DNA of 64,000 nt. Origin: FEN-299 sp963717945 (GTDB lineage Bacteria; Acidobacteriota; Vicinamibacteria; Vicinamibacterales; Fen-181). Position numbers and translations under genes: made by a program. Below are positions 16,401 to 23,739 of this stretch, in pieces. The stretch lies in assembly GCA_963717945.1 (NCBI GenBank), contig CAVQXT010000007.1, forward strand, positions 868,001 to 932,000, written 5' to 3'. Below the pieces are notes generated by a model. It ran no database searches. It was not told the DNA's origin and saw only the letters and a program-made list of their open reading frames with translations. Each line of letters starts with the position of its first letter. The stretch's first letter is position 1.

Positions 16401-19400
16401 CTAGAAATCGTAGCCGATCCAAAAGCTGAACCGTGCCTTCCGCCAGTCGGCCGCGCCCTGCGCGCCGAACAGGTACTGCTCCCACCCCTTGTTGAACGTC
16501 GTCCGCCACGCCCAGTCGAAGTGCAGCGGGAGGCCGATGATGAACGTCTCGAGGCCGATGCCGAACGACGCCCTGGCGTCCTGCAGCCGGAACCCGCTCA
16601 CGGTGACCGGCGGGTCGTAGATCCCGGCCAGCTGGCCGGTGACGGGGTCGATCCCGACGCCGATCTGCCGCTGGACCGTCTCGGTGCCCGTCGCGGCGAA
16701 CTTGAACCCCTGGTTGTTGAACCAGCCCGCCCCGATGTCGAAGAAGAACACGCCGCGCAGGCCGCCGAGCACGCCGATCGGCGTCAGCATCGCCTCGACG
16801 ATCGGGAACCGGAGCTCCGTGTCCGCGTACACGACGTTCTGCCCGATGAACTCCAGGTAATCGTACCCGCGCATATCGGACATCCCGCCGAAGTACGTGT
16901 AGTCGGGGTAGTCGCCCCCGCTCTTGAACGCGCGCAGGCGGAACGCCAGGACGCCGTTGGCCGCCAGCCGCTGGTAGTAGCGCAGGTCGGCGTCGATCGT
17001 GCGCCGCGACATCATCGAGCCGAGTTTCGGCGACACCTCATACGAGATGCGCATCGTGTTGCCGGAGAGCGGCCCGTACTCGCGGAAGACCGTCGTCTCC
17101 TGGATGAAGGAGACGCTGAAGGGCATCAGCGACCCGCTGAAGCCCAGCGGCACCGAGCCCGGGTACATGTTCGCGAGATCCGCGGTCAGCTGGTCGTTGT
17201 ACGAGTCGCTCTGGTGGAAGTAGCCGGCCGACACCTGGACGCGGCGGTACAGGTCGAGCGGGTAGATGCCGAACACGCTCCCGCCGGCGACCGTGCGCGT
17301 CGCCTGCGCCATGCTGCGGGTCAGGTACGGCTGCAGCAGCGGGTCGTAGTAGTACGGGTTGTTGGCGTAGTAGAACAGCTTCTGGTAGACGCCCTGCACC
17401 GCCCACTGGAACCGCCTGGCCAGCGACGTGTAGGACGCCGCGAACGTCGTGTACTGCATCACCGCGCCGATCGTGAAGTCGACGCGGTGATCGCCCAGGA
17501 CGTCGCTCATGCTCAACTGGGTCCCGCCGAAGACGTCACCGTTGTTGGTCACCCCGAGGGCGATGCTCGGGCGTCCCTCGAGAAACAGCTTCTCGAACAT
17601 CTTCTTCGTCCGCACGTTCTCGGCGACCAGCGTGTGGCTGAGAGGCGCCTGGAAGTCGATGACCGGGCCCGGCGCGCCGAAGTCGGCCGTCGTCGCCGTC
17701 CGGATCGGCTTGGTCAGCTCCATCGTGTGGAGGCCGAACTGCCCCTTGTAGTAGGTGATGAACGCGATCTTCGTGCCCTTGGGATCCTTCAGCACCACGG
17801 GCGACACGTCCCCGCCGAGCGAGTCGGTGTACTGCTTCAGCCCGCCGTTCCCGAGGTTCAGCGTCCAGACGTTGTAGATGTTGCCGTTGCGCGCCACCTC
17901 GGGGTCGATCGACTGCGTCGGGTCGGTCGCCGTCGACGAGAACACGAGCGTGTCCGCGTCCACGAACCGCGCGGCCCCGTCGTCGTGCGTGCCGAAGGTG
18001 AGCTGCGTCGTCTTCGCCGAGGCGAGGTCGAGGCGGAACAGCTTCTCGTTCCCGCTCACCCGCGCCAGGTAGACGATCGACCGGCCGTCGGGCGCGAACG
18101 TCGGCGCGTAGTCGAAGAACTGATCGTGGGTGAGGTTGGTCAACTCGCCGGTCTCGAGCGCGAACAGGAAGATGTCGCTCTTCGCGTTCTGGAGCGCCGA
18201 GAACGCGATCGTCTTGCCGTCGGGCGAGAAGCAGGGCGATTCGGGCTCGTCGACCGTCTTCAGCTCGATGCGCCGGAGCACCTTGCGCGACACCACGTCC
18301 TCGATCACGAGCCCCTTCGACCTGCCGAAGCGGACGAAGTAGGCGATCCGGTCGCCGCCCGGTCCCCAGGCGATCCACGGCACGGTGTTCCACCGCGTGC
18401 CGGGGATCGAGATGTACTGGAACCCCATGCTCTCGTCGAATCCCGGCGTGAGGTTCCGGACCACCTGCCCGTCCTTCGACGACGACAGGATGATGTCGTA
18501 CTCCTGGTCGCGGCGGTTGGCGGTCACGATGGCGAGCAGGTCGCCGGAGGGCGACGGCTCGGCGGTCAGCGCGGCCATGAAGCGCGTCTTCTCGGGGTTC
18601 GGAGCCAGGTCACGCCCGTAGTCCACCGGCCGCTCCTTGTCCCGGAACGGCTTGAACCGGTCCTTCAGGTACTTCTCGAACTGCTGGTCGAAATCCTCGG
18701 CCTTCAGCTTGAAGGCTTCGTCGTAGGCGGCGTCGCCGCCGCCGATGATGCTCTTCCGGGTCGAGAAGAGGAACTGCCGGATTCCCTCCTTGCCCCACCG
18801 CGCCTCCATGAACTCGAACGCGGCGTGACCGAGGTTGTAGATCAGGCGCGGGTTGGAGAAGTCGCCGTACCCTTCGAGCTTGCTCATCTTCGGCACGATG
18901 TCGGCGACGGCGGCGTCGCGCACCGTGGCCAGGTCGAGCGGCGCCCAGTAGCCGGTCTCGTAATCCGCCAGCCCCTCGTTGATCCACAGCGGCTGGTCGC
19001 GGCCGATGAGCGCCTGCGGGATGATGTCGAACTCGAAGATGTGGGTCAGCTCGTGCGTGATCGTCCGGTAGAGGAGGTCCGGAGGCTCGTCGATGGGCAG
19101 CAGCATGCGGTTCCGCGTCGGCTCGGCGAATGCGGCCACGCCCTCCTGCGCCGCGCCGGGGATCACGTTCTGCTGCTCGAACTCGAGGTGGGTCTTGAAC
19201 AGGATGAGCGGCACCTTGAAGGCCAGGTCGTGCTTGAGATCCGCGCTGACCGTCTGGTAGGCGCTCTCGGCGTATCCCGCCACGCGCTCGAGGTGCTGCT
19301 CGACCGCGGAGTAGTAGAAGATCTCGAAGTGGTCGGTCGTGTAGATCTTCCAGTCGAAGTTGCCGTAGTGCACCAGGTTCTTGCCGTAGTACGGGATGAA

Positions 19401-19505
19401 CGGGTTCTCCTGTGCCACGGCAGGCCGTGCTGCTCCGCCGACGGCAAGGAACAGGAGACAGGCAATCCACGTCGCTCGAAACAGACCGGGCGTGCGCGAA
19501 CGCAT
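16401..19505 (-). CDS. Peptidase MA-like / beta-propeller / outer-membrane barrel protein
   Basis: A 1034-residue envelope protein. The signal peptide (residues 1-31) ends at AVAQ. A metallopeptidase-like region follows with THELTHIFEFD (HExxH at 151-155) and the third ligand Glu in WINEGLADYETGYW. Residues 300-640 contain TolB/WD40-type propeller repeats such as SPCFSPDGKTIAFSALQ and YAPTFAPDGRSIVYLARV. The last 400 residues look like a beta-barrel (GGMSDMRGYDYLEFIG, as in surface antigen/BamA-type domains) and end in Phe, the usual barrel-assembly signal. It is probably an outer-membrane protein with a periplasmic peptidase; the substrate is unknown. GAAGAGGTGG precedes the ATG. Confidence 0.8.
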   Translation of the reverse strand: MRSRTPGLFRATWIACLLFLAVGGAARPAVAQENPFIPYYGKNLVHYGNFDWKIYTTDHFEIFYYSAVEQHLERVAGYAESAYQTVSADLKHDLAFKVPLILFKTHLEFEQQNVIPGAAQEGVAAFAEPTRNRMLLPIDEPPDLLYRTITHELTHIFEFDIIPQALIGRDQPLWINEGLADYETGYWAPLDLATVRDAAVADIVPKMSKLEGYGDFSNPRLIYNLGHAAFEFMEARWGKEGIRQFLFSTRKSIIGGGDAAYDEAFKLKAEDFDQQFEKYLKDRFKPFRDKERPVDYGRDLAPNPEKTRFMAALTAEPSPSGDLLAIVTANRRDQEYDIILSSSKDGQVVRNLTPGFDESMGFQYISIPGTRWNTVPWIAWGPGGDRIAYFVRFGRSKGLVIEDVVSRKVLRRIELKTVDEPESPCFSPDGKTIAFSALQNAKSDIFLFALETGELTNLTHDQFFDYAPTFAPDGRSIVYLARVSGNEKLFRLDLASAKTTQLTFGTHDDGAARFVDADTLVFSSTATDPTQSIDPEVARNGNIYNVWTLNLGNGGLKQYTDSLGGDVSPVVLKDPKGTKIAFITYYKGQFGLHTMELTKPIRTATTADFGAPGPVIDFQAPLSHTLVAENVRTKKMFEKLFLEGRPSIALGVTNNGDVFGGTQLSMSDVLGDHRVDFTIGAVMQYTTFAASYTSLARRFQWAVQGVYQKLFYYANNPYYYDPLLQPYLTRSMAQATRTVAGGSVFGIYPLDLYRRVQVSAGYFHQSDSYNDQLTADLANMYPGSVPLGFSGSLMPFSVSFIQETTVFREYGPLSGNTMRISYEVSPKLGSMMSRRTIDADLRYYQRLAANGVLAFRLRAFKSGGDYPDYTYFGGMSDMRGYDYLEFIGQNVVYADTELRFPIVEAMLTPIGVLGGLRGVFFFDIGAGWFNNQGFKFAATGTETVQRQIGVGIDPVTGQLAGIYDPPVTVSGFRLQDARASFGIGLETFIIGLPLHFDWAWRTTFNKGWEQYLFGAQGAADWRKARFSFWIGYDF

Positions 19506-19668
19506 AGCGGCCACCTCTTCACGGAAGGATTCTGACGCGGGGGTGCGCGGACCCACGTCCCAGAATCTTACTGTCCTGCCTGCCGGCCCGCAACTCGGGA
19601 CCAAGCTGAGCCGGAAACGCGGCGGCCCGCCCGGCGTGAGAGAATGGGGTGGGTGCGACCGAGGTGCT

Positions 19669-20214
19669 ATGAAGAAAGGCTGGCTCGTGGCGGCGGCGGG
19701 CGTGGTTCTGGTGGCCGTGGCCTTCACGCCGCTGCCCGAGCGCGTGTCACGGTGGTTCGCGGGACGTCCGGCGCCGGCGCCCGTGTGCTCGCCCGACGCG
19801 CCGAAGGCCGACCTGTCGTTCACGTTGAAGGACATGAACGGCAAGGACGTGCGGTTCGCGGACCTCAAGGGCCGCGTCGTGCTGATCAACTTCTGGGCGA
19901 CCTGGTGCGGCCCCTGCCGGATGGAGACGCCGTGGCTGGTCGAGCTGCAGGAGAAGTACCGCAGCCAGGGGTTCCGGGCGGTCGGCATCTCGGTGGACGA
20001 CCCGCCCGAGGCCATTCCGCCGTTCGCCCGCGAATTCGGCGTCAACTACCCGCTGCTGCTCGGCCGGGATCGCGACGACGTGCAGAAGGCCTTCGGACCG
20101 GTCCTGGTGCTGCCGATGACCGTCATCATCGGCCGCGACGGCCGGATGTGCATCCGGCACATCGGTCCGGTCGCGAAGGAACAGTTCGAGAGCGAGATCA
20201 AGTCGCTGCTGTAG
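19669..20214 (+). CDS. TlpA-type membrane-anchored thioredoxin
   Basis: A 181-residue thiol-disulfide oxidoreductase. An N-terminal membrane anchor (residues 4-20) is followed by a TlpA/ResA-like thioredoxin fold facing the periplasm. The active site is NFWATWCGPCRME (Cys80 and Cys83), the family insertion is GISVDDPPEAIPPFAREFGV, and a cis-Pro lies in VLVLPMTVIIGRDG. Such proteins reduce disulfides, for example during cytochrome c maturation. No cytochrome genes lie nearby, so the partner is unknown. The ATG at 19669 is chosen because it puts the anchor at the N-terminus. Confidence 0.9.
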   Translation: MKKGWLVAAAGVVLVAVAFTPLPERVSRWFAGRPAPAPVCSPDAPKADLSFTLKDMNGKDVRFADLKGRVVLINFWATWCGPCRMETPWLVELQEKYRSQGFRAVGISVDDPPEAIPPFAREFGVNYPLLLGRDRDDVQKAFGPVLVLPMTVIIGRDGRMCIRHIGPVAKEQFESEIKSLL

Positions 20215-20282
20215 TATGATCAGCTCGTGAGCGACGCGCGCCGCAAACTCGGCGGGGCGCGTCGACGAGAGGACGTTCAGAC

Positions 20283-20507
20283 ATGCTCAAGGGGTTCACG
20301 CACGCCCGGCTCGCCTGCGGTTGCCGCATCGGCTTCCGCGATGGCGTCGAGGGCAGCCCGGTGACGATCGTCGTCGAAGACAAGTCGCCCGGGTGCGTGT
20401 CGCCGCTGCACGTCCGCAATCTGCCGCTGTACGACCACCGCGAAGCGCTTCGCGAGCCGACCCGCCTGCTGCCCGCCGAAGAAGGCGAGTTCGAAGAAGA
20501 GGGTTAG
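20283..20507 (+). CDS. Small conserved-looking protein of unknown function
   Basis: A 74-residue protein with a Cys-x-Cys motif (HARLACGCRIGFRDG), a further Cys in KSPGCVSPLHVRNLPLYDH and an acidic tail (AEEGEFEEEG). Three Cys and several His suggest metal binding, but no family is recognised. A GAGAGGA sequence lies before the ATG. It follows the thioredoxin gene on the same strand at a 68-nt distance. Confidence 0.5.
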   Translation: MLKGFTHARLACGCRIGFRDGVEGSPVTIVVEDKSPGCVSPLHVRNLPLYDHREALREPTRLLPAEEGEFEEEG

Positions 20508-20520
20508 GCCGGCCCGCACC

Positions 20521-20763
20521 TCACATCCGGCTGTGCGCGCCGATCGCCCTCGCCAGCAGGACCCCCGCCACGAACGCCACCCCGACGACGATGCACACCA
20601 GGATGACTGCGTCGTGGCGCGAGTGTCTGGAGAAGGCCGCGCCGATGCCCGCGCTGGTGCCGGTGGCGATCATCACCGTCAGTAACGCGGCCAGCCGTTG
20701 ACGCGGCGTCGCCTTCCGCCCGTCGCGCCGGTGAGGGGGGACGACCACATGGGGCACGAACAC
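20521..20763 (-). CDS. Small two-span membrane protein of unknown function
   Basis: An 80-residue protein with a basic N-terminus and two hydrophobic segments (about residues 25-45 and 54-74). No family is recognised. It is last in a possible reverse-strand operon with the ribbon-helix-helix and SPFH genes: 22 nt after the former, same direction. Confidence 0.45.
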   Translation of the reverse strand: MFVPHVVVPPHRRDGRKATPRQRLAALLTVMIATGTSAGIGAAFSRHSRHDAVILVCIVVGVAFVAGVLLARAIGAHSRM

Positions 20764-20785
20764 GATTCAGCCTCCAGTCCTGATG

Positions 20786-20983
20786 TCAGCCCCGGTCCCG
20801 GCCCGTCTGGTCCGGGCGCCCCGCGGGGCGCGCTGGCTTGGCGCGACCCGCGTCCCGCAGCGCCCGGGTCAACAGGTACTCCACCTGTCCGTTCAGCGAG
20901 CGGAACTCGTCGTTCGCCCAGCGCTGCAGCGCGTCGAGCGTCGCCGGATCCAGACGGAGCAGGAAGGGTTTGCGATCGACCAT
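20786..20983 (-). CDS. Arc/CopG-type ribbon-helix-helix DNA-binding protein
   Basis: A 65-residue protein. MVDRKPFLLRLDPATLDALQ is the DNA-contacting beta strand and helix 1, and WANDEFRSLNGQVEYLLTRA is helix 2, typical of Arc-type repressors that bind as dimers of dimers. The C-terminal 20 residues are an Ala/Arg/Pro tail. From memory, this gene type is often found beside SPFH genes in high-GC bacteria, so it probably regulates the operon. A TATCA-AAG-TGATA inverted repeat before the SPFH gene is a candidate site. Confidence 0.75.
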   Translation of the reverse strand: MVDRKPFLLRLDPATLDALQRWANDEFRSLNGQVEYLLTRALRDAGRAKPARPAGRPDQTGRDRG

Positions 20984-20993
20984 CTCGATGCCT

Positions 20994-21090
20994 GTAGTGG
21001 CCAGTTGTCAGTGGCCAGTTGGCAGTCAGTCAGTCTGTCAACGGATCGCGCGTGACAGACTGGCCACTGGCAACCGGCCACTGGCAACGA
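20994..21090. repeat. R2 repeat element inside the SPFH operon
   Basis: AGTGGCCAGTTGTCAGT units, a central TCGCGCGTGA and complementary ACTGGCCACTGG units, between the SPFH and ribbon-helix-helix genes. Confidence 0.8.
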
Positions 21091-21102
21091 CTCAGCAGTT
21101 CG

Positions 21103-21978
21103 TCACTGATACAGCGATCCGGTGTTGATGACCGGCTGCGCGCCGCGTTCGCCGCAGAGCACGATGAGCAGGTTGCTGACCATCGTCGCGCGCCGCTCTT
21201 CGTCGAGCCGGAGGATCTGCTTCTCCGAGAGCCGCTCGAGCGCCATCTCGACCATGCCGACGGCGCCTTCGACGATCCGCGTGCGGGCGGCGATGATGGC
21301 GCCGGCCTGCTGCCGCTGCAGCATGGCGGCGGCGATCTCCGGCGCGTAGGCCAGGTGGCTGATGCGCGCCTCGATGACCAGGACGCCCGCCTTCTCGAGC
21401 CGCTCCTGGATCTCGGTCTTGAGGTGCTCGGCCACCGCCGCCGTCTGGCCGCGCAGCGAGGTGATCTTGTCGTCGTGCGCGTCGTACGGGTAGATGGTGG
21501 CGAGGTTGCGCAGCGCCGCCTCGCTCTGCACGTGGACGAAGTTCTCGTAGTTGTCCACCTCGAAGCAGGCCTCGGCGGTCTCGACGACCTTCCAGACCAC
21601 GACGGCGGCGATCTCGATCGGGTTGCCCTCGATGTCGTTGACCTTGAGGTGCTGGCTCTCGAAGTTGCGGATGCGCTGCGAGATCCGCCGCTTCGTGTAG
21701 AAGGGGTTCGCCCACCGCAGGCCGGACTCCTTGACGGTCCCGACGTAGGCGCCGAACAACTGGAGGACCTGCCCCTCGTTGGGATTGACGACGAAGAGGC
21801 CGCCGATCGACACCCCGTCCACCGCGGCGAGCAGCGCGAGGGCGACGATGTGCCACACGACCGGATCTTCGGTCCGGGCCTCGAGCACGATCGACGCCAC
21901 GACGACGATCAGCAGAGGGATCAGAATCGCCAGGGCCAGCCAGCCGGACACTGCCGTCAGTTGTTTCTCGCGGATCAT
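21103..21978 (-). CDS. SPFH/Band-7 domain membrane protein
   Basis: A 291-residue stomatin/prohibitin-like protein. Two N-terminal membrane helices (about residues 12-32 and 43-63) precede the SPFH domain: LFVVNPNEGQVLQLFGAYVG, TVKESGLRWANPFYTKRRIS, then ALRNLATIYPYDAHDD and a long helical part ending in LNLIV-like SNLLIVLCG. Such proteins form oligomeric scaffolds in membrane microdomains and help quality control. GAGGAGGG precedes the ATG. First gene of a probable three-gene operon. Confidence 0.88.
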   Translation of the reverse strand: MIREKQLTAVSGWLALAILIPLLIVVVASIVLEARTEDPVVWHIVALALLAAVDGVSIGGLFVVNPNEGQVLQLFGAYVGTVKESGLRWANPFYTKRRISQRIRNFESQHLKVNDIEGNPIEIAAVVVWKVVETAEACFEVDNYENFVHVQSEAALRNLATIYPYDAHDDKITSLRGQTAAVAEHLKTEIQERLEKAGVLVIEARISHLAYAPEIAAAMLQRQQAGAIIAARTRIVEGAVGMVEMALERLSEKQILRLDEERRATMVSNLLIVLCGERGAQPVINTGSLYQ

Positions 21979-22299
21979 CGGGGCACCCTCCTCAGCGGTG
22001 CTATCAAAGTGATATCATAATGAAAACTCGTCTGTCAAGGGGAAGAGGGACGAGGGCGGGATTCAGGGATCAGGGATCAGGGACGAGGGACGAGGGACGC
22101 TTGTCCGCCGTAGCTCGAAGAGCGAAGGCGGAAGGGACGCGGGAGCGACCGTCACGCGTAGGGGCGGGCCTGGTGCCCGCCCGTCACGGCCTTGTGCCAA
22201 GCGTCATCAGATAGCGCAGGGCTTCAGCCCTGCGCCGCGCGACTGCCCGAAGCCTGAAGCCCGAAGCCTGAAGCCCGAGATCCGTGGTAATGTCGCCTC
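21979..22299. other. Intergenic region with SPFH promoter area and four repeat types
   Basis: Next to the SPFH gene lie TTGACA (reverse strand, 22038-22033) and a TATCA-AAG-TGATA inverted repeat at 22002-22014, a possible operator. The rest is repeats: GGGACGAGGGACGAGG units (22046-22100), an R6 palindrome (22156-22187), half an R1 element (22209-22239) and GAAGCCTGAAGCCC units (22246-22279). No gene is seen. Confidence 0.6.
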
Positions 22300-22650
22300 A
22301 TGCCCCGATTGGTGGCCGCGTGCCTCGTCGCCGCGGTCGTCACCGCCGTTGCCGCCTGCTCCAAGGACGAGCCGCGCCCGATCGTCGTGACGTCCAACCA
22401 GGTCAGCGTCATCAACATGACCAGCGTCACCTGGACCGGCGTGGACGTGTGGCTCAACGACCACTACCGGGCGCAGGCGCAGGTCCTGCTTCCCGGCCAG
22501 CGGCTGGACGTCCCGATCGGCGTATTCATCGCGGGTTTCGGCCAGCGGTTCGACCCGAAGAAACAGGCGCCGTTCGGCATCGAGGTCACCGCGACAGGGT
22601 CTGACGGCAAGCCGGTGCGGCTGACGTGGGGGAAGGGACGCCGGAGGTAG
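22300..22650 (+). CDS. Small lipoprotein of unknown function
   Basis: A 116-residue protein. MPRLVAACLVAAVVTAVAAC is a signal peptide with a lipobox ending at Cys20, so it should be lipid-anchored. The mature part (VSVINMTSVTWTGVDVWLND, then LLPGQRLDVPIGVFIAGFGQ) is beta-rich. No family is recognised. The next gene starts 6 nt later and is likely cotranscribed. Confidence 0.6.
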   Translation: MPRLVAACLVAAVVTAVAACSKDEPRPIVVTSNQVSVINMTSVTWTGVDVWLNDHYRAQAQVLLPGQRLDVPIGVFIAGFGQRFDPKKQAPFGIEVTATGSDGKPVRLTWGKGRRR

Positions 22651-22655
22651 TCGCC

Positions 22656-22961
22656 ATGGCGAAGCTGAAGTCGGAACTCGAGGTGGCGTGTCCCTGCTGC
22701 GGCGCGACGCTCGTCGTCGATACCAACCTCGGGCGCGTCATCTCGCACAAGGAGCCGGAGCGCGAGGACAAGCCCGACCTCGATGCGGCGCAGCGGATCC
22801 TGGCCGAGGAGAAGGCGCGGCGCGAGGCGGTCTTCCAGCAGTCGGTCGAGGCCGAGAAGACGCGGGGCGACGCGCTGTCGAAACGGTTCGAGGAGGCGCT
22901 GCGCCAGGCGCGCGAGGAGCCGGCGGGCCCGCCGCCCAAGCGCGATTTCGAACTCGACTGA
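22656..22961 (+). CDS. Zinc-ribbon plus coiled-coil protein of unknown function
   Basis: A 101-residue protein. ELEVACPCCGATLVVDTNLG is a one-sided zinc ribbon with a CPCC core. The middle (DAAQRILAEEKARREAVFQQ to ALSKRFEEALRQAREEP) is a charged helix, probably coiled coil. The start at 22656 is chosen because GGAGGT stands 10 nt upstream; an in-frame codon at 22626 would overlap the lipoprotein gene. Function unknown. Confidence 0.6.
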   Translation: MAKLKSELEVACPCCGATLVVDTNLGRVISHKEPEREDKPDLDAAQRILAEEKARREAVFQQSVEAEKTRGDALSKRFEEALRQAREEPAGPPPKRDFELD

Positions 22962-22998
22962 ACGCCGCCGGCTCGCGACGTGCGGCGGCGTGTGGCGG

Positions 22999-23076
22999 CG
23001 GGCGGGCACAAGGCCCGCCCCTACGCGTGGACGTCCGACGACCGATCACTGGCCACTGGCCACTGGCCGCTACGCC
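22999..23076. repeat. R6 palindrome followed by a short R2 array
   Basis: GGGCGGGCACAAGGCCCGCCC (22999-23026, R6 type) and CACTGGCCACTGG units (23044-23076, R2 type). Confidence 0.65.
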
Positions 23077-23739
23077 TTACCACGTCCTCGTCGCCGTCGG
23101 CAGGTCCGTCCAGTTCTCCCGGCCGGGATAGTCCACCGGCTTCCGCCCGGGGTGCTCCCGCCTGAAGGCGTAGTAGGAGGCCCGCAGTCGATCGATCCGC
23201 GCGTCGGAGGAACGAATCGGCCGGTGCGGGTGGTCGAGCAGCAGGCGTTCGGCCTTCCAGATGTTCCGCTCCGACACCCGCCAGTCGTAGCACCCCAGCA
23301 GCCGCAGATCCACGACGGCGTACCCGGTGACGCGGCCGGTGAAGTCGACGTACGGCTCGACGTAGCTCATCGCCAGCGCGCGGGCCGTCGCGAACACCGG
23401 CTTGCGGCCGTGGAGCCCCGGGTCGCGCGAGCGCGCGACCGATCCCCATCGCCCATTCTCCTGGTAGACGAACAGCACGTGGTCCAGTTCGTCGATCGAC
23501 TCGAAGCTCAGGACCAGCGGCGGGTACCCGTGCTGTTCCAGGATCACCGCCGCGGCGATCGCCGACTCCAGGCAGTGCGCCGTCCCCGCGCGCACGACGC
23601 CGCGGAAACTCCGGAGCGTCGGCCCGCCGGGCGGCGGCTCGGTGTTGTAGGGCAGCGCGTTGAGGTAGCGCTGCACGCGCGCCGGGGACGAGAGACGCCG
23701 GATGAGACGCCGCTCGGCGGGCGTGAAGGGGACCGTCAT
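23077..23739 (-). CDS. Transglutaminase-like cysteine-protein, function unknown
   Basis: A 220-residue protein. RAGTAHCLESAIAAAVILEQ has a Cys at the start of a helix, and IDELDHVLFVYQENGRWGSV has a His on the following strand. This is the Cys-His order of the transglutaminase/papain-like fold, although exact catalysis cannot be shown. No signal peptide. Its ATG overlaps the stop of the upstream acyl-CoA synthetase gene (ATGA), so the two are translationally coupled and possibly functionally linked. The start at 23739 rather than further upstream is set by that overlap. Confidence 0.6.
   Translation of the reverse strand: MTVPFTPAERRLIRRLSSPARVQRYLNALPYNTEPPPGGPTLRSFRGVVRAGTAHCLESAIAAAVILEQHGYPPLVLSFESIDELDHVLFVYQENGRWGSVARSRDPGLHGRKPVFATARALAMSYVEPYVDFTGRVTGYAVVDLRLLGCYDWRVSERNIWKAERLLLDHPHRPIRSSDARIDRLRASYYAFRREHPGRKPVDYPGRENWTDLPTATRTW

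Noticed and set aside
16521..19535. Long forward open frame of about 1000 codons
   Set aside because: It is the reverse-complement shadow of the peptidase/propeller/barrel gene; it is extremely Arg/Val/Ala/Asp-rich and shows no family motif.
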